Part shown: positions 51,949-60,840 of the stretch, in pieces
How the letters are laid out: the number at the start of each line of letters is the position of its first letter
Position numbering within the stretch: position 1 is the stretch's first letter
NCBI GenBank assembly: GCA_023426275.1
Contig: JAFABC010000195.1
Coordinates: 9,132-73,131 of the forward strand
DNA from: Pseudomonadota bacterium
Lineage (GTDB): Bacteria > Desulfobacterota > Desulfovibrionia > Desulfovibrionales > Desulfovibrionaceae
Direction of reading: 5' to 3'
Length of the DNA stretch: 64,000 nucleotides
Notes under the pieces: model-generated
What the model was told of the DNA's origin: nothing
Seen by the model: only the letters and a program-made list of their open reading frames with translations
Databases searched by the model: none
Program-made: the position numbers and the translations under genes

Positions 51949-54900
51949 TACTGCTTTGCTCGTTTGTATGTTTCGGGGTCAAAGGTTTTCACGATGTCGA
52001 TGATCGCATCGATCTGCTCATCGTTGTCATGGAATACACCGTCCAGGCCATTGGCATGCAGATCGGTGAACGGGGCGTCGTACAGTTGGGCAACCTTGAT
52101 AGCACCGTTTTTGCTGATAATGCGCTGCAAGGTCGTAAGAAAATGGCTTTGCATCGGCTCCAGTCTGTACCTGGATTGGAACTCGGCGAATTTCTCTTTC
52201 ACCACTTCGATGTCCATCCCCACGATGGACCGGAGGATAACCTCTAACGGTGCAGCCTCAGGATAGAATTCAAGGAGGTCTTCATATTTAATGTTGGGCA
52301 CCTGGGCCACAGCCATGGAGAGGACGGTCTTCATTTCCCCGTCGCTCACCAGCTCGCCGGCTCGGATCTTCTTGAGAGTCGGATTCTCGGCAAACAGGGG
52401 CTCAAGAACTGCATGTAGCCGACGACGATAGGCCTCCATATCCATGGCGGTCAGGGTGGTCTTCCGGCGTTGCAACTGGATGCCTTCGTCCTTGACGTCG
52501 ATCACGGGGATGAGCGGAGGCTCGGTTCCACCTCGCTCCTTGTACTTCATGATGCCCCGCAATTCGCTACGGGCATTTTCCAACCCATCAAAGGTGGCCG
52601 AATCCCAAAAGTCTTTTTGCAGAACCGCCTTGAGGGTCTCGGCCTTCTGGCGGACCTGATTCAGGTGCATGGGCAGGAGAGAAACCTGCTCCTGAATTTC
52701 GTTTTTCAAGTCCTCAAACTGGCTGCCCTGGACAAGAAGCTTGGTCTGGGCCAGCGCGATACGCATATCAAATGCTTTCGCATCAGCCCGACCACGAATA
52801 TTGACCCACTGCATGAGCGGAGCAATTTCCGACTTCAATAACAGCACCGTGTCAGGCGAGAATCTTTCAAGCACCTCAATCGCCTCAACAGATCGCTTCT
52901 GACGCCACTTGTCGCGAACCGCGATGCTGGTTTCAGGCAGGTCGATAACGTCCTTCTGGATGAGCTTGACGACCTTGCCAAAGATTTCCAACTCACCCTT
53001 TTGAAGTGCGGTTTCTGCCAACTCGATGCGGGCCTCAAATAGAAGCTGCATCAGCGACTTCTTGGTGCCTGGGTCGGCCTCTTTGGCATTTTCTTCGAAG
53101 TATTCGAAGTTCCCCCAGTGGTCGAAAATACGGAAAATGATTTTGTCCTTGCCTTGGCCATACAAGTCTTTGCATAAACGAGTTCCCCGGCCAATCATTT
53201 GCCAGAACTTCACATAAGACTTCACAGGCTTGGCAAAAACGAGGTTAACGACCTCGGGCACGTCGATGCCAGTGTCGAGCATATCCACGGACACAGCAAT
53301 GGTCAGTTCGTGATCGGGATCTTTGAAATCATCTATGAGCTGCTCGGCGCGAGGATCGTAGTTATCGATGACTTGACAGAACTTGCTTCCCAATTGTGGA
53401 TACATCTCATCGAAGAGTTCCACCATGATGACGGCATGCCGGTGGTTGCGGGCAAAGATAATGCTCTTGCCAGGGAGCTGCTCGGTGGCGTCGCGGAGAC
53501 CGTTCTCCATGATATTCATGAGGATCTTGCGATTGGTATCCTTGTTGTAAATCTGCTTATCAATTTGCTGCTGCTCAAAGTCAAAGAACTCAGAATCATA
53601 TCCGCTTTCCTCAAGCTGCTTACGCTGTTCTTCTGTCAAGTCTTTGTACTTGATGCCATCCCGCAGGAATTTTGTTGTGTGCGTAAACAGCTCAAATGGG
53701 CATAAAAATTCGTCTTCAACGCCTTCGTCATAGGAGTAGTAGAAGGTCGGGTCTTGATCATTGCATTGGAAAATCTTAAAGGTATTGTGGCTGATGCTGT
53801 TTCGTGGCGTTGCGGTTAAGCCGATCTGCATGCTGTCGAAATATTTAAAAATATCGCCATACACATTGTAGATGCTTCGATGGGATTCATCAGCAATGAT
53901 CAGGTCGAAGAAGCCCACGTCAAAGGTTTGGTAAACCTTGAGCATGGCAGGATACGTCGCAAGATACACCCGAAACTTACGTTCTTTGTAGGTCGAGCTG
54001 GTCACCTCGGTGAGGGGAAAATCTGTGAGCTCCTGATAGGCGTTTTTGGCCTGTTTACGCAGCTCCAGCCGGTCGCAAAGAAACAGGATGCGCCGCGCCC
54101 AGCGGGCATTAGAAAGCGCTTCGGTCAAGGACACAGCTATACGGGTCTTACCTGTGCCGGTGGCGAGAACGAAGAGCCCCTTGCGGCGCTTCTCAGTGAA
54201 CACATCCAGGGCGTTTCGGATGGCGTCGAGCTGATATTTGCGCCCAGCAATGTCCCGGTTCAGTTCAACCGAAGAAAGGTCAGCCTTCACTTCCCGCTGC
54301 TTAATCAGATACTGCAAACTGTCCTTGGAATAGAATCCATAGATTCTCCTCTCGGGATAGCCCTGCTTCGGGTGATCGTCCCAAATAAAGATATCGAAAC
54401 CATTAGTATAAAAAATGACAGGGCGCTGACCGTATTCCTTTTCAAGCCCATCGGCATAGCACTCGGCCTGTTTTTTTCCGATCTTGGCATCTACGGAAGT
54501 TTTTTTTGCCTCAATAACAGCCAGAGGCATGTCGTCATCATCCCAAAGGACATAGTCTGCTCGCCCCTTAGTAGTGGGAGTCGGCTGATGACCAACTTCC
54601 AGCTCAATAGAAACGGAATCCTTGTCATCGACGTTCCATCCAGCCTCTGCAAGTTGTAAGTCGATGAGTCGCTTTCTGGTTTCCTCTTCGCTGAAATGAA
54701 GTTCGGAAGAGGCACGTCCGGCGGATTTTTTCAACGCCTCGGCCTCTATTTCCGCCTTTCTGGCCTTCTTTCGCTCTTCCTCAAGGAGGTTCAAGACTCG
54801 TTGAAGTTCGCTTTCTTTGGCCGCCAGGGATTCGACCTGATCCTTGTGTATTATTGGAGGGAAGGCGAACTTGGGGCAATTTGCCACCTTGCCCTGTCCC

Positions 54901-55280
54901 GAGGTTACATACAACCAACACCCCAGATCATAGGCTTCGCGCAGCACGTTCTTGGCCTCTTCAACAGTGGAGGGCTTCCCATGTGCTGCGGCATTTCCAA
55001 GCTTCCGAATAATATGAAATTTATTTTGGACAGCTGAATCAACAAGGCGGGTAAATACATCAGCTTTTAGGAGCTTGAAGAGGTCATCCGACTCAGGTTT
55101 TTCGAGGCCTGCAATATCATAAATCCAGTGCACCATCTGCTCTGAATAGTTGCGAAGCTTCACCAACGCACTTGACGGATCATCATAAAGATATTGTTCT
55201 GCGAAGGCACCTAGGTCCGCCAAGTGGGACCACTTCGCCCTCAGCATCTCAAAATTATGTGATTCCATATTCAAGCTCAT
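51948..55280 (-). CDS. hsdR: Type I restriction endonuclease/translocase subunit
   Basis: Protein of 1110 residues. An N-terminal DUF4145-like domain (about 20-130) and a coiled coil (about 148-195) lead to the nuclease domain with Asp242 and Glu257-Ala-Lys259 (IEAKKT). The helicase motor has Walker A ATGTGKT at 373-379 and a DESH box in LIIADESHRSIY. It resembles the EcoEI-type subgroup. The first ATG (55280) and a second one (55268) are both possible. A consensus sigma-54 promoter lies 13 nt upstream of the first ATG and would start the transcript almost at that codon, which may favour 55268 or leaderless translation. Confidence 0.95.
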   Translation of the reverse strand: MSLNMESHNFEMLRAKWSHLADLGAFAEQYLYDDPSSALVKLRNYSEQMVHWIYDIAGLEKPESDDLFKLLKADVFTRLVDSAVQNKFHIIRKLGNAAAHGKPSTVEEAKNVLREAYDLGCWLYVTSGQGKVANCPKFAFPPIIHKDQVESLAAKESELQRVLNLLEEERKKARKAEIEAEALKKSAGRASSELHFSEEETRKRLIDLQLAEAGWNVDDKDSVSIELEVGHQPTPTTKGRADYVLWDDDDMPLAVIEAKKTSVDAKIGKKQAECYADGLEKEYGQRPVIFYTNGFDIFIWDDHPKQGYPERRIYGFYSKDSLQYLIKQREVKADLSSVELNRDIAGRKYQLDAIRNALDVFTEKRRKGLFVLATGTGKTRIAVSLTEALSNARWARRILFLCDRLELRKQAKNAYQELTDFPLTEVTSSTYKERKFRVYLATYPAMLKVYQTFDVGFFDLIIADESHRSIYNVYGDIFKYFDSMQIGLTATPRNSISHNTFKIFQCNDQDPTFYYSYDEGVEDEFLCPFELFTHTTKFLRDGIKYKDLTEEQRKQLEESGYDSEFFDFEQQQIDKQIYNKDTNRKILMNIMENGLRDATEQLPGKSIIFARNHRHAVIMVELFDEMYPQLGSKFCQVIDNYDPRAEQLIDDFKDPDHELTIAVSVDMLDTGIDVPEVVNLVFAKPVKSYVKFWQMIGRGTRLCKDLYGQGKDKIIFRIFDHWGNFEYFEENAKEADPGTKKSLMQLLFEARIELAETALQKGELEIFGKVVKLIQKDVIDLPETSIAVRDKWRQKRSVEAIEVLERFSPDTVLLLKSEIAPLMQWVNIRGRADAKAFDMRIALAQTKLLVQGSQFEDLKNEIQEQVSLLPMHLNQVRQKAETLKAVLQKDFWDSATFDGLENARSELRGIMKYKERGGTEPPLIPVIDVKDEGIQLQRRKTTLTAMDMEAYRRRLHAVLEPLFAENPTLKKIRAGELVSDGEMKTVLSMAVAQVPNIKYEDLLEFYPEAAPLEVILRSIVGMDIEVVKEKFAEFQSRYRLEPMQSHFLTTLQRIISKNGAIKVAQLYDAPFTDLHANGLDGVFHDNDEQIDAIIDIVKTFDPETYKRAKQ

Positions 55281-55292
55281 GTGCTCCTATAG

Positions 55293-55307
55293 GCAAAGGG
55301 TGTGCCA
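55293..55307 (-). promoter_or_regulatory. Sigma-54 (-24/-12) promoter of the hsdR operon
   Basis: The minus-strand sequence TGGCACACCCTTTGC matches the consensus TGGCAC-N5-TTGC at every defined base and in spacing. Its first base directly follows the stop codon of the sigma-54 activator gene. Expected transcription start is 12 nt beyond the GC, at about 55281. The neighbouring bEBP is the obvious activator. Confidence 0.85.
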
Positions 55308-56813
55308 TTAGTGATCCACCCCATACTTTTTGAGCCAGTTGGTTAGAGTTTGATAATTAGAAATCCCTAAAATTTTAGCCGCTTGGGTTTTATTTCCATG
55401 GGCATCATCCAGCGCCCGGCCGAGGTAATGCCTCGTCACGACACCCAATAGGGCCTGTAGGTCGAAATCATCTTCCATAGGTCGGTTCAATATACCCGAC
55501 TCCTTAGGCAAGGCCGCAGGGATCAAGGATTCCCGGACATCTTCACTTCGGATGGCATCTCCATCCGCCCAAATTGCCGCTCGTCTAAGCATGTTCAGCA
55601 GCTCTCGGACATTTCCTGGCCAGGGATGTTGGAGAAGAAGATTTTTTGCGGAAGCAGTAATTTTTTTATGGTGATAGCCTGGCTCCTCTTTGCTTTCCCT
55701 GTTCACCTGCTCAAGGAGCTTATCTATGAGCAGGCTCAAGTCGCCAGGACGCTCAATTAATGGGGGAAGTCGGATGACAGCGACAGCAAGCCGATAAAAC
55801 AGGTCAGACCGAAAGCCGCCGGAAGCTGTCTCTTCGATAAGGTTGCGATTTGTGGCTGCTATTATGCGAACATCAATGGATTTGGGGGTTGTCGTGCCGA
55901 GCTTGGTAATCTCTCCCTCTTGAAGCGTCCGCAAGAGTTTAACCTGAGCGGGCATTGCAAGCTCTCCCACTTCATCAAGAAATAATGTCCCGCCTTCAGC
56001 CGCTTCAAAATAGCCAATTTTTGTCTTGTCGGCTCCCGTAAATGCACCCTTTGCGTGACCAAATAATTCAGATTCAATCAATTCAGCAGGGATTGCACCA
56101 CAGTTTACAGCGACAAATGGCCCACATTTTCTCAAGCTCGCCCGGTGTATGGCTCGGGCCAGGAGTTCCTTGCCTGTCCCAGACTCTCCCTCTATGAGCA
56201 CTGGAACAGATCGAATAGCAACCTTCCGTGCTTTATCAATGACTCGCTGCATGACTCGGCTGCGATAAATGATGTCTTCAAATTCAGGAGCATCAGGAGG
56301 CAATGAGGCAGTTTGTGCCTCTAGTCTTTTATCCGGTGCCTTGAGCAGGTCAGGGATAAATTCGGCAGACAAATCAAAAGGTACAGAAGCAGTATGCACT
56401 CCATGCTTATGGGATGACTCAATTAATTCAGCAGGAAACCGTGTTTTGGCAAGAATTATCCAAACGGCGGCCATGGCGGGAGTGCCCGGACTCAAATGGA
56501 ACGTAAGCTCAGGAGCAGCTCCGGCCTTCTGGAGGATCAATTCAAGCACACCCACCACTGTCTGATGGATTTCACCGTAATGAGTAGGAGAAGTGAGGTG
56601 GCTGATATGAACAAAAATTGGACTTTCAGTGTGCTTTTTAAGCCAAGCAACAAAGCAATCAGTTTCGCCTTCAGGATAATCGCTAATGAGATGTATCTGC
56701 TCGAAAGAACGCGCCGAAACGGCCTGGGCTATCGGCCCCAGGCCAATCTCTCCCGATTCCTCAACTGCTCGTAAATCCGTTCGACCAACCCATGAAACGA
56801 GAATTTTCCCCAT
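55308..56813 (-). CDS. Sigma-54-dependent activator with N-terminal CARF-like sensor domain (RtcR-related)
   Basis: Protein of 501 residues. Residues 1-160 form a Rossmann-like sensor: it starts KILVSWVGRTDL, close to the RtcR opening, and has LTFHLSPGTPAMAAVWIILAKT, typical of CARF/CARF-like ligand pockets. No receiver domain is present. The AAA+ domain has Walker A GESGTGKE at 209-216, intact GAFTGA at 256-261, Walker B GGTLFLDE at 274-281 and HPWPGNVREL. The Fis-type HTH is at the end (KTQAAKILGISNYQTLTNWLKKYG). ATG 56813 is used; a TTG 6 nt upstream is possible, and no clear ribosome site is seen. The next gene, 28 nt away, is hsdR with a consensus sigma-54 promoter. Confidence 0.9.
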   Translation of the reverse strand: MGKILVSWVGRTDLRAVEESGEIGLGPIAQAVSARSFEQIHLISDYPEGETDCFVAWLKKHTESPIFVHISHLTSPTHYGEIHQTVVGVLELILQKAGAAPELTFHLSPGTPAMAAVWIILAKTRFPAELIESSHKHGVHTASVPFDLSAEFIPDLLKAPDKRLEAQTASLPPDAPEFEDIIYRSRVMQRVIDKARKVAIRSVPVLIEGESGTGKELLARAIHRASLRKCGPFVAVNCGAIPAELIESELFGHAKGAFTGADKTKIGYFEAAEGGTLFLDEVGELAMPAQVKLLRTLQEGEITKLGTTTPKSIDVRIIAATNRNLIEETASGGFRSDLFYRLAVAVIRLPPLIERPGDLSLLIDKLLEQVNRESKEEPGYHHKKITASAKNLLLQHPWPGNVRELLNMLRRAAIWADGDAIRSEDVRESLIPAALPKESGILNRPMEDDFDLQALLGVVTRHYLGRALDDAHGNKTQAAKILGISNYQTLTNWLKKYGVDH

Positions 56814-56834
56814 GCGCAAGTGGTATAAGAATTT

Positions 56835-56850
56835 TATTGTGAAAACAATA
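56835..56850. promoter_or_regulatory. Inverted repeat in the promoter of the CARF-sigma-54 activator
   Basis: TATTGT and ACAATA, perfect arms around GAAA, in an AT-rich stretch 22 nt upstream of the activator's ATG. It overlaps the region where a sigma-70-type promoter would lie, so it could be an operator for autoregulation or for an island repressor. Confidence 0.45.
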
Positions 56851-56993
56851 TTTTTTATGCAAGATAACTACCTAGAATGACGAGCGCTTTACTGAGCTAT
56901 ATTGAGGCCTCGCACGCTTTCCAGCCTCCACCACTTAATTCCTAGAGCCCCTCATTTCAGGACAACTCGCCGCGCTGGCAGGTCGCAACATCT

Positions 56994-57023
56994 AAAAAAC
57001 GAGAGGCTCCGAAGAACCTCTCG
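56994..57023 (-). terminator. Rho-independent terminator of the integrase gene
   Basis: Stem CGAGAGG/CCTCTCG with a 10-base loop, followed on the minus strand by six T residues, 14 nt after the integrase stop. Confidence 0.88.
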
Positions 57024-57036
57024 CGATCAATTCGTA

Positions 57037-58218
57037 TCAAGCTCCAACAAGGCTAGGCAACTTCCCCACGGCCTTTTCCTTTTCGCCCTCAAGGTAATGA
57101 TAGTAGACGTCAGCGGTCATCTTCACCGTCGAGTGCCCCATGAGCTTTGATACTGCCGCCAAATCAGCGCCATTGGCCAGCATGGTCGTGGCGAAGAGGT
57201 GACGAAGATCGTACATCCGCACATCCACCGTGATGCCGGCTCGGGCACAAGCCTTATTAAAACTATGCCGGATCGTCTTCACCGGCTTGCCTGCATACTC
57301 AACGATATACCCGGATTCACTCTCCTCGCGCATTTTCCGCAACCGCTCCAGAAATGCCGCCGTCACCGGTACCGTCCGGTAGGTCTTGGTCTTAGTCGCG
57401 TAAATCCGCACCGTACCGGCGTCGAAATCGACATGCTCAAAGCGCAGCGCGAAGAGCTCCGACGGGCCGGGCCGCGTTCCTAGGTTGAAGCAGACCTCCA
57501 TCGCCCACCGGATATGTGGTTCAGCATACTCCATAATTCGCTTGAGGTCGTCAACGCCAACCTGCACGTCCCTGGGGCGCTCCTTCGCCTTTTTCCGCCC
57601 TTTCATGGGGTTTCTGGCGATGAGCTCCATCTCGATGCCGAAGTTGAACATGGCATCCAGATAGTCGCAGTACCGATTCACGCAGGCCTGAGATCGAGGC
57701 TTCTTTGTCTGGGGGCTAACCCCTTGCATCTGCTTGATGAACGGAACGATGTCTTTCAAGTACGTCATGCCCTCGACCAGGGTGTTCCGACCAAGGATGT
57801 CAAAGAACATACTTTTCAGTAGCTTATCCAAGGTGTAAATGTGTTTTTCGGTTCGACCCGACACCCGCAAGTGATCCAGGTACATCGTCGACAGCTGTCC
57901 AAAGGTGATCCCCTTGGCAGCGGCGACAACCGGAGCCACCGGGGCAGCGTATGGGACCACTGGCGCAGCGCACACCTCAACGGCTCCCGTTTGAGCCACC
58001 GTCATCGCGGCCTGTGTCTGGATACCTTCTTGGACGCCAATAGTGACCATTGCAGGATCAGGAATCGAGAAGCCTTTCTCCTTGGCTTGCTTCACCGCAA
58101 AGTCAAAGGCCTCGGCCCGGAGACGAGCCTCCTCGCCACGTCCAAAGGACCGATCCTTCCGTCTGCCGTTCTCATGAAAATAGACCATCCAACGTTCATC
58201 ACGTTGATAAACGCCCAT
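57037..58218 (-). CDS. Tyrosine-family site-specific integrase
   Basis: Protein of 393 residues. A short arm-binding-type start (MGVYQRDERWMVYFHENGRRKDRSFG), an alanine/proline-rich linker around residues 75-105, the SAM-like core-binding domain (FGQLSTMYLDHLRVSGRTEKHI) and the catalytic domain follow. Catalytic residues visible: Arg in LGTRPGPSEL, Lys in TKTKTYRTVPV, YDLRHLFAT (Tyr in the place of the first His), MGHS, and a Tyr in ADVYYHY. ATG 58218 has a GGAGG site. Probably the integrase that inserted the island or part of it; proper terminator downstream. Confidence 0.92.
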   Translation of the reverse strand: MGVYQRDERWMVYFHENGRRKDRSFGRGEEARLRAEAFDFAVKQAKEKGFSIPDPAMVTIGVQEGIQTQAAMTVAQTGAVEVCAAPVVPYAAPVAPVVAAAKGITFGQLSTMYLDHLRVSGRTEKHIYTLDKLLKSMFFDILGRNTLVEGMTYLKDIVPFIKQMQGVSPQTKKPRSQACVNRYCDYLDAMFNFGIEMELIARNPMKGRKKAKERPRDVQVGVDDLKRIMEYAEPHIRWAMEVCFNLGTRPGPSELFALRFEHVDFDAGTVRIYATKTKTYRTVPVTAAFLERLRKMREESESGYIVEYAGKPVKTIRHSFNKACARAGITVDVRMYDLRHLFATTMLANGADLAAVSKLMGHSTVKMTADVYYHYLEGEKEKAVGKLPSLVGA

Positions 58219-58305
58219 AAGCACCTCCAAGTGCAATTGAATATTGAAAACGAAAGCGGTTCGAAAAGTGTGATCGACGAAAACGAGTTAAGCGAATGCA
58301 GATCA

Positions 58306-58327
58306 AAGAAAGGGGCGAGTGCCCCTT
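58306..58327 (-). terminator. Probable terminator of the short recombinase gene
   Basis: Stem AAGGGGC/GCCCCTT with a 4-base loop, followed on the minus strand by TCTTTG, 12 nt after the stop of the gene at 58340. Confidence 0.65.
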
Positions 58328-58339
58328 AGGGAAGATATG

Positions 58340-58897
58340 TTAAATCGTGTGCAGCAGAATCTCCTCAACCTCCTCCTCTTGGACTCCAAGATATCTTCTT
58401 GTCACGCTCGGGCTACTGTGGTTTAAACGCTTAGCCAAGACTTCCCAGGACACACCAAAGGTCTTTCTTTGGTGGTAACACCATGTCTTCCTTAGTGTAT
58501 GCGCGCCAAAATTGCCTTGAAGATTGATCTCGTCGCACCAACGCTGTACCATCATGGTGACAGCATACGTGGTCAGAGGATAATCCTTCCCCTTGCGACT
58601 CTTGAATAGAAAATTTTCATCTTTCAGTTTCGATGTCGCAAGATGCTCGTCGAGAGCGATCTTTATTTCCTTGTTCATGATGAAGATATTTTCTTTGCCA
58701 GTTTTCTTTTCCTTAAGACAAACGCGGTCGCCAATTTTGCAAGACCTCACGTCTGACACCTTCAAGGTCAATATATCTTGGACCCTGAGCCCAGAGTTCA
58801 CCCCCATGGTGAACAGTAGCCGGTTGCGCGGCTGATCCGCCAAGAGCTTCTTGATGCTCTTGATTTTTCTGAGGTCGATAATGGGCTCCACCTTCAT
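58340..58897 (-). CDS. Short tyrosine recombinase (catalytic domain only)
   Basis: Protein of 185 residues, equal to the catalytic domain of XerC/D-type recombinases without the N-terminal core-binding domain. All catalytic positions appear present: Arg in GLRVQDIL, Lys in KEKKTGKE, HTLRKTW, NHSS, and Tyr in TRRYLG. ATG 58897 has an AAGGAG site. It is oriented like the larger integrase and ends 121 nt before that gene's start. Short recombinases of this kind occur on plasmids and islands. It may act in dimer resolution or excision rather than integration. Confidence 0.85.
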   Translation of the reverse strand: MKVEPIIDLRKIKSIKKLLADQPRNRLLFTMGVNSGLRVQDILTLKVSDVRSCKIGDRVCLKEKKTGKENIFIMNKEIKIALDEHLATSKLKDENFLFKSRKGKDYPLTTYAVTMMVQRWCDEINLQGNFGAHTLRKTWCYHQRKTFGVSWEVLAKRLNHSSPSVTRRYLGVQEEEVEEILLHTI

Positions 58898-59248
58898 GCG
58901 AAACTCCTTGCAATGTTGGAATTTACATTTAAACCCCACCAAATCGTAGATTCAAAAGCGGGGTTGACTGGGACCGCCAGCGAGAGCCGGAGTATCCATT
59001 TGTAATTCAACAGCTAATTCACCGCTGCATCTCCAATGTACGTTTCTATCTAATATCGTTCTTTCCTCCGTTTTCGAAAGATCGTAATATTACAATGATA
59101 TCTGTATAATTTTGCGCATTCAGTTTGAAAATTACAGAAAGGGTCCACCACCAAACATCTCTGCAAATTGCTGTTCAACAGTTTGCCATAGGACTATAAA
59201 ACAAGAAAATGCCACCTCAAAGGAGCATGGCATTGGTTGCAAGTTGCT
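58898..59248. other. AT-rich intergenic region between recombinase and HTH/AbrB-like gene
   Basis: 351 nt without a supported gene. It must hold the promoter of the short recombinase. I see no strong repeat or terminator. Confidence 0.45.
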
Positions 59249-59632
59249 TCAGATCACCGTCAAGATGATCTTGCCGTCTTCGGCGGTAATAGCGAACTCG
59301 TCGCCTTCCTTGAGTTCCAAGTCTCCAAGGTCCAGCTTGTTGACGTTGAAACGAACCTCACCTTTCTTGTTGACGTAAGGACGACTGGAACTTTTCAGAT
59401 AAAGTCCTTTGACGTCGTAATAAGTACGATCATCGCTGATAAGCCGCAGCACATAATGCTTGAGCACAGTCTTGTGAGCGATACCCATCCGTTCCATGAT
59501 CGACTTGGCATCAAGACCTTCCTTGATATACACCCGAAGGACGGAAGCATTGTATCTGGACTCGGGACGCTTCTTCTTGTCGGAAGTCTCGTTCCCCATC
59601 ACATCAATGGACTGATCTTTTTTGGACGACAT
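59249..59632 (-). CDS. Putative DNA-binding protein, HTH plus AbrB-like C-terminus
   Basis: Protein of 127 residues, with a perfect GAGGAGG ribosome site. Residues about 28-62 look like a helix-turn-helix (SVLRVYIKEGLDAKSIMERMGIAHKTVLKHYVLRL). The last 25 residues (DLELKEGDEFAITAEDGKIILTVI) resemble the SpoVT/AbrB swapped-hairpin fold. The first 25 residues are polar. I do not know a named family for this combination. Likely an island-encoded transcription factor; targets unknown. Located upstream of the recombinases on the same strand. Confidence 0.75.
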   Translation of the reverse strand: MSSKKDQSIDVMGNETSDKKKRPESRYNASVLRVYIKEGLDAKSIMERMGIAHKTVLKHYVLRLISDDRTYYDVKGLYLKSSSRPYVNKKGEVRFNVNKLDLGDLELKEGDEFAITAEDGKIILTVI

Positions 59633-59973
59633 ATTTCCTCCTCAGTTTGAGTTGATATATACGAATACAATATCTATATTACTCTATAAAAAGACTATAA
59701 TGCAGTGGGGAACGTCCCCTTGCTCCTGGCCAAAACGTTCTTTGGCGCTAGGCTGGCCCCTACGGGATTTTTAGGTCCGGGATAGGGGAAACCTCATGGG
59801 AGCCCCAGAAAATCCAGGAGACGGGAGATTTGGAGGGGTAGCACCAAAGGCAAGGGCCGAACCAGCAAGAACTAAAAGATACGGCTGCACAAGGAACGAA
59901 AGGTCTTTATTGACTTCTCGCGTCTATTTGCAGATAGATTCTGATCCTACAAACATCTACGCTGTTCTACGCA

Positions 59974-60000
59974 TCAGCCTTCACTCTAAGTAAAGGCTGA
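59974..60000. repeat. 27-nt hairpin element, copy 1
   Basis: Arms TCAGCCTTCACT and AGTAAAGGCTGA around CTA; 11 of 12 positions pair. Related to the elements at 60652-60678 and 60841-60869. Confidence 0.75.
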
Positions 60001-60125
60001 CATCGAAGGCGTAACAAAGCGTTTATAAATACAAAGTAATTGGCAGCGACGAATAATTTGTTTTAGATCCACCAAAAGAAATTTAAAACAACACTATATT
60101 TGTCTTTATTGTCTCGCCTTAAACA

Positions 60126-60142
60126 ATGCCTTCATAAGGCAT
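60126..60142. repeat. Short hairpin, possible relative of the 27-nt elements
   Basis: ATGCCTT and AAGGCAT around CAT. It shares the CCTT/AAGG core and three-base loop with the longer elements but has shorter arms. Confidence 0.5.
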
Positions 60143-60651
60143 GCGTTGATATTCATGCATCTAGGCATTGCACCAGGAATGAAATTACTGGATGACGTGG
60201 TGGCGAATAAAGAATTCAAGCGACGAGGCGCGCATACTGTTCAGGGTTATTCGAAAGTGTGTTTTCAGAATTAATTTTTGATGCAAGCGGCAGAGAAAGA
60301 ATATTATCAGCACGTAGATTGAATATTATGGATGAAAATTATTTGTCACTTTTACTTATTGGATATTTTCAGTGTCTGTTTTTTGGCCACTACGCGTAGC
60401 GATACGTCTTCGATTACGCCATAGATTTTTTCTATGTCGTATGTTGACAAATAAATACAAAATAAATGCTCTAAGTGATAAAAATTTACCGGACAAATGA
60501 AAATAAATTTAAAAAGATAGAAGGATGCAATCGATCCAGAATGATCGCATATTCACAGCAAGATTAAAATAGAAGCTCATCAAAAAAATTTTTACCCTCA
60601 GTTCACCCTGAGCACCCATTGAATTGCATTATACTTTGCATTAGTCTTCGA

Positions 60652-60678
60652 TCGTCCTTTACTTTTACTAAAGGACGA
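60652..60678. repeat. 27-nt hairpin element, copy 2
   Basis: Arms TCGTCCTTTACT and ACTAAAGGACGA around TTT; one mismatch. Compared with copies 1 and 3, the third and fourth base pairs are changed on both arms together, so pairing is preserved. Confidence 0.75.
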
Positions 60679-60840
60679 CAGAGGCTGGCTTAAGATGAAA
60701 TATAACCAGAGCAATAATCGACAACGAGCAGCTGCAAAATGATCAGCAAATTAACCCAACGATGCCAACAATAACTTACAGCCTAAAAGCATCAATTGCG
60801 CCTTTTGCTTGCCTTTTAATGCGCCACGATTAGGCACATG

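Noticed and set aside
59796..59993. Plus-strand open frame of 65 residues in the GC-rich patch
   Set aside because: No ribosome site and low-complexity Gly/Pro/Ala-rich start. A structured RNA explains the composition better.
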